A DNA stretch of 64,000 bases, from positions 744,001 to 808,000 of the forward strand of contig NZ_KQ758483.1 of NCBI RefSeq assembly GCF_001456935.1, in the 5' to 3' direction. This DNA is from [Bacillus] enclensis. Lineage in GTDB: Bacteria > Bacillota > Bacilli > Bacillales > Bacillaceae_B. Positions 25,368 to 34,539 of the stretch are shown piece by piece; position 1 is the first letter of the stretch, and every line of letters begins with the position of its first letter. Below the pieces are notes generated by a model. That model saw nothing but the letters and a program-made list of their open reading frames with translations. It had not been told where the DNA came from and did not search any database. Both the position numbers and the translations under genes were made by a program.

Positions 25368-26612
25368 CTAAACGGTTGCTTCTTTTAAGCGGGGCTTTTC
25401 CTCTGTCTTGATGAAAAAGTAAACCAAGGCAGCAACCGCAAGTGAAATGATCCCTGCCACAATGAAACTTCCATTAAGAAAATCCCTCATGAAAATCGAC
25501 ATCAGTGGAGGGCCTGCAGCTACACCAATAAAACGAGATGAACTATAAAAGGAAGAAATCGTACCGCGTTCTTCTTTCTCAATATTCTCCGTTATGATTG
25601 CATCAAGTGTAGGAAGAAGTGATCCTATAGCAAGGCCAAGAAAACTCGTGACTGCAAGGAGAATGATCAGACGGTCATTTACAAAGCCAACAAAGGAAAC
25701 ACTCAATGCTATGGCAGTCAGGCTAACCAACATGATTTTTCTCATCATTTTAAGATCACCCTTTATTTTCCTCCCTGTTATGAAAGATGAAAAACATAAG
25801 GCGAGTAGTGGTATCGAAAGGACGAAACCCTTTTTTACCCCATATAAATTATGCGTTTTTTCTAGAATGTCGGACAGGAAGAATAAAACAGCAAAAAGTA
25901 CATACATAACAAAAATCCCTATGACAAAAATGGTGAATATCCATTTTCCTTCATGTTTAAAGATTTTTTTGGTGTTTTTCATAAACTCTTTTAAAGCAGG
26001 CGGTTCTTCTTTTTTCTTTGGTATTTTAATGAAAAAAATGACCAGTAAGATAGAAATCAGGCTGAAAAATGAAATCGAAAAAAATGGAAGATACCATAAA
26101 AAAGCGGCAAACGCCGCCCCGAGTATTGGGCTGAGTACTTTTCCGAAGGTATTTGACGTTTCTATGATCCCAAGGCATGAACTTGTCTTTTCATCATCAT
26201 CTTTATAAAGGTCCCCGACCAAAGGCAGGATGATTGGCGCAGCACCTGCAGCTCCGATTCCCTGAAGTACACGGCCAATGATAATCCAGGTAAATGGCTC
26301 ATTTATTTTCCATGAAGCATATCCGGCTATAAGTCCCCCAATAAGAGCAAAAATCAAACTCGGCAAAATCACTATTTTTCTTCCGTAGCGGTCAGATAAA
26401 TATCCGGCGATGGGGATGAGGAAGATGGAAGCTATTGAATAAGAAGTAATGATCATACTTGTTTGAAAAGATGAAATACCCACTTTCTTTTCGAATATGG
26501 GCAGTACAGGAATCAGCATAGAATTGCCCAGTGTCATGACTAATGGGATTGAAGCCATACTGACGACACACCAATTACTGACTTTGTTTGTTTCCTTGGT
26601 TTTAACGTCCAT
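25368..26612 (-). CDS. MFS drug/siderophore exporter (YmfD-like)
   Basis: Twelve-helix major-facilitator antiporter of the DHA1 type. Motif A is SDRYGRKIVILPSL between helices 2 and 3, and GRVLQGIGAAGAAPI is the motif C-like region. It resembles the Bacillus bacillibactin/multidrug exporter group. 414 residues. It is the first gene of the minus-strand operon MFS-APC-DDAH, which could pair import of one amino acid with export of another product. Confidence 0.85.
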   Translation of the reverse strand: MDVKTKETNKVSNWCVVSMASIPLVMTLGNSMLIPVLPIFEKKVGISSFQTSMIITSYSIASIFLIPIAGYLSDRYGRKIVILPSLIFALIGGLIAGYASWKINEPFTWIIIGRVLQGIGAAGAAPIILPLVGDLYKDDDEKTSSCLGIIETSNTFGKVLSPILGAAFAAFLWYLPFFSISFFSLISILLVIFFIKIPKKKEEPPALKEFMKNTKKIFKHEGKWIFTIFVIGIFVMYVLFAVLFFLSDILEKTHNLYGVKKGFVLSIPLLALCFSSFITGRKIKGDLKMMRKIMLVSLTAIALSVSFVGFVNDRLIILLAVTSFLGLAIGSLLPTLDAIITENIEKEERGTISSFYSSSRFIGVAAGPPLMSIFMRDFLNGSFIVAGIISLAVAALVYFFIKTEEKPRLKEATV

Positions 26613-26815
26613 GGGGCCACCTCTGAATGATTAAATTTACAACTAAAGTATTTGGTCAAAGACAATAATTCATACACTTGCTGCTTGGCTAATTAATTCC
26701 ATTTGAGGATGTTCCTTGAGGACAGGGAAAGGTATTAAAACAAACATTTAGTGGAATGAATAAGTGCGGGTGGCAAGCAGTTCATATTTAATATACAGGA
26801 GGTGGACTTTACATA

Positions 26816-28102
26816 ATGGCACTGAATCTGTTTCTGCTTTTTTTATTGATAGCACTGACTGCTTTCTTTGTTGCGACAGAATTTGCAATAGTCAAAGTAA
26901 GGACGTCGAAAATTGATCAGCTTATAACCGAAGGAAAGAAAGGGGCAGTTTCCGCTAAGAAGGTAGTCTCGCATCTTGATGAATATCTATCTGCATGTCA
27001 GCTCGGGATAACTGTAACTGCATTGGGTCTTGGCTGGCTTGGGGAACCCACTATTGAGGCTATGATGCATCCTATATTTAACTATTTTTCATTAAATGAG
27101 TCATTAACTGAAATATTATCGTTCGGGATAGCATTTTCACTGGTTACATTTCTTCATGTGGTGATCGGTGAACTTGCTCCGAAGACTGTAGCCATTCAAA
27201 AAGCGGAAACGATTACTCTGCTTTTTGCGGGTCCGATCATCCTCTTTTATAAGATCATGTTTCCGTTTATCTGGCTGTTGAATGGTTCAGCAAGAACGGT
27301 GGTACGTGTATTTGGCATAGAACAGGCATCTGAACATGAATTGGCTCACTCCGAGGAGGAACTCCGGATACTGCTGTCAGAAAGTTACGAGAGTGGAGAA
27401 ATCAACAAATCAGAACTAAAGTATGTAAATAATATTTTTGAGTTTGATGAACGCATTGCACGCGAAATCATGGTTCCGCGCACAGAGATGGTGACCATCT
27501 CAAAAGATGCTACATTTGAAGATGTAAAAGGCATTATTTCTTCCGAACATTATACCCGTTATCCCGTTGTAGAGGATGGGGACAAAGATCATGTATACGG
27601 ATTTATCAATGTTAAAGAATTTTTAACGGCAAACATGATGAAAAATTTTGAAGAGGACAGTCTTGTACCATTCATAAATCCCCTTATAAGGGTTATTGAA
27701 ACCATACCCATTCACGACCTCCTGGTCAAAATGCAAAAAGAACGGATTCATATTGCACTTCTGCTGGATGAATATGGCGGTACTTCAGGATTAGTGACCG
27801 TCGAGGACATTATTGAAGAAATCGTCGGTGAGATAAGAGATGAATTTGACGAGGATGAAATCCCTGAAATTCAGAAAATAGATGAAAACCACTACATCAT
27901 TGATGCAAAATTGCTGCTACACGAAGTGAATGATCTGCTTGATACGAATATTCATCATGACAGCATCGACACCATCGGAGGATGGTATCTTGAGGAATGC
28001 ATGAATCAGCAGAATAAAGAAGTCAAAACAGATAACGGCTATTTGTTTTCGGTACACGAAGGCGACGGTCATCACATTCATTATCTAGATGTAAAAAAAT
28101 AG
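26816..28102 (+). CDS. CNNM/CorC-HlyC family metal transport protein
   Basis: Membrane protein of the CNNM/CorC family, linked to Mg2+ (and Co2+) efflux. The DUF21 transmembrane domain covers residues ~1-190, two CBS domains follow (about 205-330, e.g. [33 protein letters not shown]), then the CorC_HlyC domain at ~345-425. Ribosome site AGGAGGTGG. 428 residues, normal. With MgtE at 17 kb, this gives uptake and export routes for the same metal class. Confidence 0.9.
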   Translation: MALNLFLLFLLIALTAFFVATEFAIVKVRTSKIDQLITEGKKGAVSAKKVVSHLDEYLSACQLGITVTALGLGWLGEPTIEAMMHPIFNYFSLNESLTEILSFGIAFSLVTFLHVVIGELAPKTVAIQKAETITLLFAGPIILFYKIMFPFIWLLNGSARTVVRVFGIEQASEHELAHSEEELRILLSESYESGEINKSELKYVNNIFEFDERIAREIMVPRTEMVTISKDATFEDVKGIISSEHYTRYPVVEDGDKDHVYGFINVKEFLTANMMKNFEEDSLVPFINPLIRVIETIPIHDLLVKMQKERIHIALLLDEYGGTSGLVTVEDIIEEIVGEIRDEFDEDEIPEIQKIDENHYIIDAKLLLHEVNDLLDTNIHHDSIDTIGGWYLEECMNQQNKEVKTDNGYLFSVHEGDGHHIHYLDVKK

Positions 28103-28111
28103 CATGACAGC

Positions 28112-28146
28112 AAAAAAGGCTTGAGCAGTGACTCAAGCCTTCTTTG
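28112..28146 (+). terminator. Intrinsic terminator
   Basis: AAGGCTTGAG/CTCAAGCCTT with a 6-nt loop, A-run before and CTTT after. Confidence 0.85.
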
Positions 28147-28185
28147 CATTTTCTGAATAATTTATATGTTTGTAGATGTATTTGA

Positions 28186-28365
28186 TCAGATTGTTTTATC
28201 TATGAGCATTTCATAATGAGGGGAATTCATGTCTTTCATGAACGTATGCAATTCCTCTTTTGTTTTCTCATCGAGCCCTTTATAAATCAGGAAGGCCTTC
28301 GTCTTTTCAGAAGTAATCATCTTTCTGTAAAGTTTAGAAATTTTTTTACTCCTGTGGGTGTCCAT
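28186..28365 (-). CDS. Small protein of 59 residues behind a PerR-box promoter
   Basis: A frame of 60 codons starting ATGGACACC, preceded by AAGGAGTGG twelve bases upstream. The protein is basic in its first half (THRSKKISKLYRKM) and mixed-charge helical in the rest (GLDEKTKEELHTFMKDM), with no Cys and no membrane segment. No family recognised. Its upstream DNA carries TTGAAA-18-TATAAT with a perfect PerR operator on the -10, so it should be induced by peroxide or by iron/manganese shifts (inference). Confidence 0.65.
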   Translation of the reverse strand: MDTHRSKKISKLYRKMITSEKTKAFLIYKGLDEKTKEELHTFMKDMNSPHYEMLIDKTI

Positions 28366-28401
28366 TCAATCCATCCACTCCTTGAATATTGATTAAGATT
28401 A

Positions 28402-28416
28402 TTATAATCATTATAA
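28402..28416 (-). promoter_or_regulatory. Perfect PerR box overlapping a sigma-A promoter
   Basis: TTATAATCATTATAA is an exact match to the Bacillus PerR consensus TTATAATNATTATAA. On the minus strand TTGAAA (28427-28432), 18 bp and TATAAT (28403-28408) form a promoter, with the box covering the -10 and the end of the spacer, the usual repression geometry. It points to the 59-residue gene. A weaker + strand promoter toward 28630 cannot be excluded. Confidence 0.75.
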
Positions 28417-28629
28417 GCATGTTTTTTCAAGTTATTACACTTTGATGTTATAAAATTTTAATATTTTTGACAATTTAAGCTGCATCAGTTGTAACAGTAA
28501 AAATAATATGACAAGACTTACGTGAATATTTGTATTAATCGGGCAATTACATACAGAAATATGGTAAAATTTAGTTTAGAAATCCATGACACTGTATGTT
28601 CAATAAAAGGATCAAGAGGAGAGGTTAAC

Positions 28630-28737
28630 ATGAATTATTGGTCTTGGATCATTATATGCAATCAAATCATTGCCGATATTGCTTCAGGCAATTCAGGCAA
28701 AAAAATAAATCTTCGGGTGAGATGGGAAAATGAATAA
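28630..28737 (+). CDS. 35-residue leader peptide coupled to the hydrolase gene
   Basis: ATG at 28630 follows GGAGAGG. The frame (MNYWSWIIICNQIIADIAS, then SGKKINLRVRWENE) overlaps the next start by 8 bp, so translation is probably coupled. A hydrophobic start and basic end suggest a small membrane peptide; no family is known. An in-frame extension to 28522 has no ribosome site. Confidence 0.45.
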   Translation: MNYWSWIIICNQIIADIASGNSGKKINLRVRWENE

Positions 28738-29758
28738 GGTCCAAGAACAGCTGATCAGCAAAGAATGTAATGAAATGCAAAGCCTCTACAGATACGTTAA
28801 GAAGGTGAAGGATCAAATCTTTGCCACCGCAAGCTCAGTTTACATAATTCAGGGGAATGAAGTAATCGGGGAATGGTATGAAGGGAAGGATCCATCTTCA
28901 CATAGAAAAATTAATGAAAATACACGGTTTAACGTTTTTTCCGTGCGTAAAAGCTATATAGGACTTGCAACAGCCATCATGTTGCATGAAGGGGAAATTA
29001 AAGATATAGATGATGCTGTATCTGCTTATCTAGGGGACAATGACCTCTGGGAAGGAATAACGATCCGGCATCTTGTCACACACACACATGGTCTGAATGA
29101 TGATTTCCCGGATGTGATTAAATCAGCCGGTCCTGGTACAGTCTGGGAATACAACGGGGCAGGTCTTTCGCTGTTGTATAAAATATTAATGAAGGTATCG
29201 GGTACCACAGTAAGCGAAATTCTCAAGGCATATGTGTTTAACCCTCTTCAATTAAGAGAAACAGGATGGGAATCGGAACCTTCCCTGCATCTCACGGCTG
29301 ATGTGAATGAACAAAATCAACCAAGTATCCGGCTCGAAGATCCCACCGGATTTGAAAAAAATTTATTTGTCAGTACAAGAGAGCTCGCACATTGGGGGTA
29401 TTTCCATTTACATAATGGTCGAATCGGCCAAAAACAAGTTCTTCCCGCAGCCCTTTTCGAAATGACAACTTCGATTCAAACACCTGTCAAGCTGAAGAAC
29501 ACCCCGGAGAATGGATTCTTTTGGTTCCGTAATGAGAATCAATATGAAAAAAGTGAGCTTGGTGAGGAAGTACCGCAAGGCTCTTACCAGATTCTTGGGG
29601 CGTCAGGCTGTACGTGCCTGGTCATCCCGAAGTATGACGCCGTGGCTGTAAGAATGTATAACAAGCGTGGAAACCCTCCCGGATATAATTACCTAAGGGA
29701 CATTAAAAATTTCGGGAATATAGTAAATTCCATTTTAATGAAGCGAATGGGGGAATGA
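28730..29758 (+). CDS. Serine hydrolase, beta-lactamase class C/PBP4* fold
   Basis: Beta-lactamase-like serine hydrolase or esterase. The nucleophile motif SxxK is FSVRKSYIG (about residues 72-75), the second motif is WEYNGAGLSLL, and LVTHTHGLNDD is the typical preceding loop. No signal peptide, so it is probably cytoplasmic and not a resistance lactamase. It starts inside the 35-residue frame and ends with a 4-bp overlap with the next GNAT gene, a coupled operon. Confidence 0.82.
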   Translation: MNKVQEQLISKECNEMQSLYRYVKKVKDQIFATASSVYIIQGNEVIGEWYEGKDPSSHRKINENTRFNVFSVRKSYIGLATAIMLHEGEIKDIDDAVSAYLGDNDLWEGITIRHLVTHTHGLNDDFPDVIKSAGPGTVWEYNGAGLSLLYKILMKVSGTTVSEILKAYVFNPLQLRETGWESEPSLHLTADVNEQNQPSIRLEDPTGFEKNLFVSTRELAHWGYFHLHNGRIGQKQVLPAALFEMTTSIQTPVKLKNTPENGFFWFRNENQYEKSELGEEVPQGSYQILGASGCTCLVIPKYDAVAVRMYNKRGNPPGYNYLRDIKNFGNIVNSILMKRMGE

Positions 29759-30303
29759 TGATGATTCCAAATCATAAGTTCTCAACCGGGCGATTGATAT
29801 TCCGTGAGTTGGTGGAAAGTGATTGGAGAATGATTCACGATTACGCGTCACAAGAAGTCGTTTGCAGGTATCAGCCCTGGGGACCGAACACCGTCGAGGA
29901 AACGAAAACGTTTGTGAGTGAAGTCCTTACTGATCATAAAAAAAATCCTCGAACAAGGTTTATGTTTGCAGTTGTGAGTAAGGAAGATGACCGGTTAATT
30001 GGAGCAGTAGAACTGAAAATCGGTGATTTCCAAAACGGTGAAATTGGATACATCATTCATCCGGATTATTGGGGGAGAGGCATTGCCACGGAGGCAGCTA
30101 AACAAGTGGTCAACATAGGGTTTGAACACTTCCGTTTACATCGGATACAAGCAACCTGCGATCCCAATAATATTGCCTCTTCCAAAGTCTTAGAGAAAAT
30201 CGGCATGAGAAAAGAGGGGATTCTGCGCGAAAACCTTTTGATTAAAAGCGGATGGCGGGATTCTGCTGTTTATAGTGTATTGGAAACCGAGAATAAACGT
30301 TAA
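29755..30303 (+). CDS. GNAT acetyltransferase, RimJ/RimL type
   Basis: GNAT enzyme: FSTGRLIFRELVESDW start, acetyl-CoA loop GYIIHPDYWGRGIATEAAK (about residues 98-116) and closing KIGMRKEGILRENL. Three consecutive ATGs (29755, 29758, 29761) follow GGGGGA; the third has the best spacing but all give nearly the same protein. Coupled to the serine hydrolase gene. Confidence 0.88.
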   Translation: MMMIPNHKFSTGRLIFRELVESDWRMIHDYASQEVVCRYQPWGPNTVEETKTFVSEVLTDHKKNPRTRFMFAVVSKEDDRLIGAVELKIGDFQNGEIGYIIHPDYWGRGIATEAAKQVVNIGFEHFRLHRIQATCDPNNIASSKVLEKIGMRKEGILRENLLIKSGWRDSAVYSVLETENKR

Positions 30304-30352
30304 CATATAAAAACTGGCTTTTTTAAAACAAATTCTCTATTAAAGGTGGCGG

Positions 30353-30898
30353 ATGAGATTGCTATATGTTGTAAGGCACGGACAAACAGACCTAAACAAA
30401 GAAGGCCGGCTGCAGGGGAGGAACGGATTGTCACTAAACACAGATGGATTGAAGCAGGCAAATGCATTAAGAGAACATTTCAAGGAAGTTGAATTCGACT
30501 ATGTTTTTTCTTCACCTCAGGAAAGAGCCATACAGACCGCGGAGATTTCTACAAGTGTTCAGCCAATTATCGAGGAGCGTCTGAATGTATTCGATTTAGG
30601 TGAAGCAGATGGACTCAGAAAGCACGAAGTCAAGCTGAATGGGATACTGCCAGACAGAACTATATATAGAGGAATGGAGGATATTCATGACTTCATAAGG
30701 AGAATCTTCAGTTTTATGGGGGAGCTTCAGGAAAAGCACGCTGATGAAAGGGTAAATATCCTCTTATCTGGTCACAGGTGTACCACTGGAGGCATAGGGG
30801 CTTATTTCGAGGGCGTGCCTGAAGATCAAAATATTTTGAGGTATTCATCTGATAATGGCAGTTTCAAAACATATAAGTTCGTTAATTATCAACAATAG
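30353..30898 (+). CDS. Histidine phosphatase (phosphoglycerate-mutase superfamily)
   Basis: RHG-type phosphatase: the phospho-accepting histidine is in VVRHGQTDLNKEGRLQGR (about residue 9) and a second catalytic His in LLSGHRCTTGG. The acid of EFDYVFSSPQERAIQTAE matches the family. 181 residues, substrate unknown. Either ATG 30353 or TTG 30359 is possible behind AAAGGTGG. In the same-strand run of small enzymes from 28.6 to 32.9 kb. Confidence 0.85.
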   Translation: MRLLYVVRHGQTDLNKEGRLQGRNGLSLNTDGLKQANALREHFKEVEFDYVFSSPQERAIQTAEISTSVQPIIEERLNVFDLGEADGLRKHEVKLNGILPDRTIYRGMEDIHDFIRRIFSFMGELQEKHADERVNILLSGHRCTTGGIGAYFEGVPEDQNILRYSSDNGSFKTYKFVNYQQ

Positions 30899-30984
30899 TT
30901 TTCAATTTGCCTTTTATATGTTTAATTCGTAATTTGTAATTTGTAATGATAGAAACATTATATTATGAATGAGGGGGTAACGGG

Positions 30985-31401
30985 ATGAAAAATAAGTTAA
31001 TGAGGGTGGGAACCACCTATATACCCGTTAGTGACGTGGAAAAAGCTGCATCGTGGTACTCAGCTAACCTGGAGGCGGTCTTGAACTATAAAGATGGAGA
31101 AAAAGCCATTCTTGAGTTGGCAAATCATAGTCTGTTCCTTGTAAAAGCAAAGGAAGGAGAAACGGCGAACTTTCAAGATCATAATGGAAGAATAAGATTT
31201 TCAATGACGTTTGAGGTAGAGGGTATGGATGCATTGAATTCGCTTCATAGTGAATTGAATCGGAAAGGGATCATGGTGGGGGACATAGAGAACAGAGGAC
31301 ATGCAGGCAGAAATTTCGTCTTTACCGATCCTGATGGAAACAGATTTGACGTGTGGAGCGAGTTGAGCCCGTTTTTTAAAGAAATGATGATTAAGAAATA
31401 A
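30985..31401 (+). CDS. VOC (glyoxalase-fold) protein
   Basis: 138-residue vicinal-oxygen-chelate protein: VGTTYIPVSDVEKAASWYS opening and FVFTDPDGNRFDVWSE closing strands, with half-site acids typical of the fold. Reaction unknown. ATG at 30985 behind GAGGGGG. Similar in size and layout to the VOC gene at 8622. Confidence 0.87.
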   Translation: MKNKLMRVGTTYIPVSDVEKAASWYSANLEAVLNYKDGEKAILELANHSLFLVKAKEGETANFQDHNGRIRFSMTFEVEGMDALNSLHSELNRKGIMVGDIENRGHAGRNFVFTDPDGNRFDVWSELSPFFKEMMIKK

Positions 31402-31502
31402 CTGTCACAAGGATTAGGAATCGCTGGAAGTGTTTAAACCTTCATAGGGATGTTAGATAAAAAGTCTAAGAATTTTTATAGAAAGATAGATGGAGTGTTC
31501 AC

Positions 31503-32006
31503 ATGAATATTAGACCAGTCAAAAAGGAAGAAGCAGAAGAGTTATTACATTTAATCATGAATGTTGAGAATCAGTCCGAATTCATGCTGATGGCGCCCGG
31601 GGAACGTCAAATGACTTTGGAGAAGCAAACAACGATGATAGAAAAAGTTGAAAAGCAGGAGAATGCTGTGATATTAATTGCAGAGAAAGAAGGCGTCATG
31701 ATTGGATACCTTTTTGCGCTTGGAGGTTCTGCTCAAAGGAAGAAACATTCGGCATATCTGGTAGCCGGTATTTTAAAGGAGTATAGAGGTCAGGGTGCGG
31801 GAACACTGCTTTTTCAGGCTGTTGAGGAATGGGCGGTAATACACGGCATCTCAAGGTTGGAGCTGACCGCCGTTACCCGTAATACACCTGGCATAGCACT
31901 CTACAGAAAGCGCGGATTCGAGGTGGAAGGCACCAAGAGGAATTCTCTTTTAATAAATGGTGATTTCTATGATGAGTACTATATGTCTAAACTTTTATTC
32001 CGCTAA
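31503..32006 (+). CDS. GNAT acetyltransferase
   Basis: 167-residue GNAT: N-terminal MNIRPVKKEEAEELLHL, acetyl-CoA loop AGILKEYRGQGAGTLLFQAV (about residues 87-106), and closing GIALYRKRGFEVEGTKR. Typical of small-molecule or protein acetylases with wide substrates; no closer call possible. ATG 31503 follows GATGGAGTG. Confidence 0.88.
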   Translation: MNIRPVKKEEAEELLHLIMNVENQSEFMLMAPGERQMTLEKQTTMIEKVEKQENAVILIAEKEGVMIGYLFALGGSAQRKKHSAYLVAGILKEYRGQGAGTLLFQAVEEWAVIHGISRLELTAVTRNTPGIALYRKRGFEVEGTKRNSLLINGDFYDEYYMSKLLFR

Positions 32007-32058
32007 TATCAAGTGACAAATTAGTAAACGAACAACTATGAAGCGAGGTAAAGTCATA

Positions 32059-32886
32059 ATGGACAAATTAAAACAAAAATCTCTTGAAATGGCAGCTTTC
32101 TATAAACAAAATCCAAAGGTAGAAGCAATCCTGCTTGCAGGGTCTGTGTCGAGGGGCTGGCAAGACGAGCATTCGGATATTGAATTGCATATTTTATGGA
32201 ATGAGCCTCCGAGCGACGAAGATCGGCTTGCCCCAATAGAGAAAGCAGAAGGTGAAATTCTTTCCTTTCATCCATACGAAGATGAGGAATGGTCAGAAGC
32301 GTATCTGACAAATGATGGTGTAAAACTCGAAATCAGCAGTTTTCTTACCTCATCCATAGATAAGATGATTGAGGATGTAGTAATCAGGACTGAGACAGAT
32401 TATGATAAACAATGCATTGCGGCTTCGGTTTATTATGGCCAGTCATTGTTTGGGAAAGAGAAAATCACTCAATTGAAAAATACCGTCCATACATATCCGG
32501 AAGAGTTAACGAAAGAAATGATCCTGGAAAACCTGGACTTTGGAAATCGATGGCATAATCGGGAAGCGCTTCTGGATCGTCAAGACTGGCTTATGCTGTA
32601 TAGTGTTATTTGCGATGTTGAGAAAAAACTTTTAGGTCTATTATTTGGCCTTAATAAAATGTATATTCACCATCCGGCATTTAAATGGTTGGAGAAAAGT
32701 ATTGAGCTTATGGATGATAGACCAAGTAATTTGTACGAGAGATTGTCTGATATCCTATCAGGGAGAATTGAGAAAAGTTTAGAGGACCTTAATACGTTAG
32801 TTGAGGAAACAATAACTCTGGTGGAAATGCAGTATCCTCATTTGATAAACAGTGAAATAAAGAAAAAGCTAAAATATATCAAGTAA
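32059..32886 (+). CDS. Nucleotidyltransferase-fold protein
   Basis: Pol-beta-type nucleotidyltransferase like the aminoglycoside-modifying (ANT) group: core AILLAGSVSRGWQDEHSDIE, where G-S and the D/E pair bind metal-nucleotide. The second carboxylate is Glu rather than Asp. A helical C-terminal half follows (LYERLSDILSGRIEKSLEDL). No drug substrate can be inferred. GCGAGGTAAAG precedes the ATG at 32059; an ATG at 32038 lacks a site. 275 residues. Confidence 0.75.
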   Translation: MDKLKQKSLEMAAFYKQNPKVEAILLAGSVSRGWQDEHSDIELHILWNEPPSDEDRLAPIEKAEGEILSFHPYEDEEWSEAYLTNDGVKLEISSFLTSSIDKMIEDVVIRTETDYDKQCIAASVYYGQSLFGKEKITQLKNTVHTYPEELTKEMILENLDFGNRWHNREALLDRQDWLMLYSVICDVEKKLLGLLFGLNKMYIHHPAFKWLEKSIELMDDRPSNLYERLSDILSGRIEKSLEDLNTLVEETITLVEMQYPHLINSEIKKKLKYIK

Positions 32887-32973
32887 AAGGAGATTGAATC
32901 CTCTATCAAGGTAGGGGAAATCATTCATGATAAGAAAATTGTTGAAGAGGCATTATTTTTATGCCGAAAAATC

Positions 32974-33010
32974 AGGAAGAAAAGCGATTTTGCTTGCTCT
33001 TCCTTTTTTT
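32974..33010 (+). terminator. Intrinsic terminator
   Basis: AGGAAGA/TCTTCCT with an inner AGC/GCT pairing and a T7 tract, closing the 28.6-32.9 kb gene run. Confidence 0.85.
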
Positions 33011-33174
33011 GTGTGAATTAACACACCCGTAAGATATTGGCGAGACTTTTCATCATTCATCAAACAAATGAGCAAATTTTATGGCTTAGTATTATTTGTG
33101 AATCGTTGGAAGGGTTTTCAGTTTATTTTGTCGAATGAAAAATATATAACTATAATTCAAAGGGGAGTTTTTCT

Positions 33175-34014
33175 ATGGGTACCACTTTCGATAACAAGAA
33201 GGAAATTTCAGCATTTATAGTGGCAAATCGGAAAAATTTTCAGGATAAACTGCTTTCCGAAGCAGTGAATGTAGGGAGCAAGATCGATGATATATTAAAG
33301 AAAGGAAATATCGACCTTCTTAAAAATGCAGAAAAATTGGTCGTATATATCGCAGAGAGTCATGAGAAGGAATTGGAGGAATTCGCCAAAATCGAAGGCG
33401 TAGCCTGGGCGGAACATTCACTTACCCTTGCATTTAAGCTTGAATGGGTGCAGGCAATAAGACGTACATTATGGCACTTTCTTTATGAATATGACAAAAT
33501 GCATGAAACCCAAACAGACCGGGAAGAATTTTACGAATTGGAAAAAAGGATCAATGATAATGTTGATCGTTTCTTGAACAACTTTTTTATCAGTTATTCT
33601 GATTTTAAGGATCAGCAGCTCTTATCACAAAGAAAGCTTGTTGAGCATTTATCGGTTCCGATCATTCCGATCAGTTCTATGATTGCTGTACTTCCCCTGA
33701 TTGGAACAATCGATTCCTACAGAATTCAGACTATCGAAGAGAAAATATTAATGAATATCGCTTCATTGAAAATTCAAACCTTAATCATAGACATGTCGGG
33801 GGTAGCAGAGATGGAAATTGACATTATTGTCCATCTTCAAAGGTTATTAGGAGGCATCAATATGATGGGCTGCGAAGCCGTCATGACCGGTTTGCGGGTT
33901 GATCTAGTAAGAAAGATGATTCATTCAGGAGTCAGTTTTGAGAAGGATGCACTGACCAAAGGAACATTACAGCAGACATTAAGGGAGTATCTGGTGCTTG
34001 AACCATGTAAGTAG
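33175..34014 (+). CDS. RsbR-family stressosome protein (STAS), paralog 1
   Basis: RsbT co-antagonist paralog: an N-terminal non-haem-globin-like sensor domain (residues ~1-150) and a C-terminal STAS domain (~155-275). The stressosome of such proteins with RsbS releases RsbT to switch on sigma-B. The first phospho-threonine region is kept (PLIGTIDSYRIQ), but the position of the second (IDTMVA in relatives) reads MEIDIIVH, without Thr. Ribosome site AAAGGGGAG; TTGTCG-17-TATAAT at 33128-33156 is a possible promoter though very close. Confidence 0.85.
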   Translation: MGTTFDNKKEISAFIVANRKNFQDKLLSEAVNVGSKIDDILKKGNIDLLKNAEKLVVYIAESHEKELEEFAKIEGVAWAEHSLTLAFKLEWVQAIRRTLWHFLYEYDKMHETQTDREEFYELEKRINDNVDRFLNNFFISYSDFKDQQLLSQRKLVEHLSVPIIPISSMIAVLPLIGTIDSYRIQTIEEKILMNIASLKIQTLIIDMSGVAEMEIDIIVHLQRLLGGINMMGCEAVMTGLRVDLVRKMIHSGVSFEKDALTKGTLQQTLREYLVLEPCK

Positions 34015-34096
34015 TCTCCGAAATCCTAAATTATCATAACTTTATTATGTAAACCCTATAAAGCTATTGTGCATTTTTTTATTCATTCATAAAAGC

Positions 34097-34137
34097 AGCA
34101 CCTCCCGCCCATACTAAACGTATGTTCGGGAGGTGCT
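34097..34137 (+). promoter_or_regulatory. Hairpin sequestering the DUF3892 ribosome site
   Basis: AGCACCTCCCG pairs perfectly with CGGGAGGTGCT, with an inner CATAC/GTATG stem, a 2x2 internal loop and a 5-nt apical loop. The 3' arm contains the whole ribosome site GGGAGG (34128-34133), just before the TTG start. No U-tract follows, so it looks like a translational switch rather than a terminator. Confidence 0.75.
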
Positions 34138-34141
34138 ATTG

Positions 34142-34456
34142 TTGGAAAAAGAAAATTTTGAACAAATTTATGAACAGTACAAGCAGGAAGGCGCAAATCA
34201 TCTTCAACAAGAATCAGCACAACCTGGTCAGCCAGGTGCTGAAAAGATCGTAGCCATACGTAAAAATGGGGACGATGATATTATCGCTTTTAAAACAGAA
34301 AGCGGACGGGAACTTGATTACCTGACTGCTCTGGAGGAAGCAAAGACAGGGAAGCTTGCCCATTTAGATGTCTTTCACCGGTACGGAAGGGATATCATCC
34401 GTAGTGAACCGGATGGAATTGAAGAAAATAATCTAAATAATCTTCCACATTTTTAA
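34142..34456 (+). CDS. DUF3892 domain protein
   Basis: 104 residues. The C-terminal DUF3892 unit (about residues 36-96) reads KIVAIRKNGDDDIIAFKT ... YGRDIIRSEPDG, a domain of unknown function found in Bacillus. The N-terminus is a charged helix with a Gln/Pro-rich linker (QESAQPGQPGAEK). TTG at 34142 (or 34139) follows GGGAGG, which lies inside a strong hairpin. It stands alone 130 bp after the RsbR paralog. Confidence 0.78.
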   Translation: MEKENFEQIYEQYKQEGANHLQQESAQPGQPGAEKIVAIRKNGDDDIIAFKTESGRELDYLTALEEAKTGKLAHLDVFHRYGRDIIRSEPDGIEENNLNNLPHF

Positions 34457-34539
34457 CTTGAGAAGTGGAGTCTTGTAAATAAGGCTCCACTTTCATTTAT
34501 CAAGTCCAGATTGGGAAAGTAAATGTTGTTTAAGATAGA

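Noticed and set aside
25594-26208. 204-codon frame antisense to the MFS exporter
   Set aside because: Antisense shadow of a well-formed membrane protein; composition unnatural and no ribosome site.
32927-33016. 29-residue frame before the RsbR paralog
   Set aside because: Weak ribosome site and most of the frame lies within the terminator 32974-33010.
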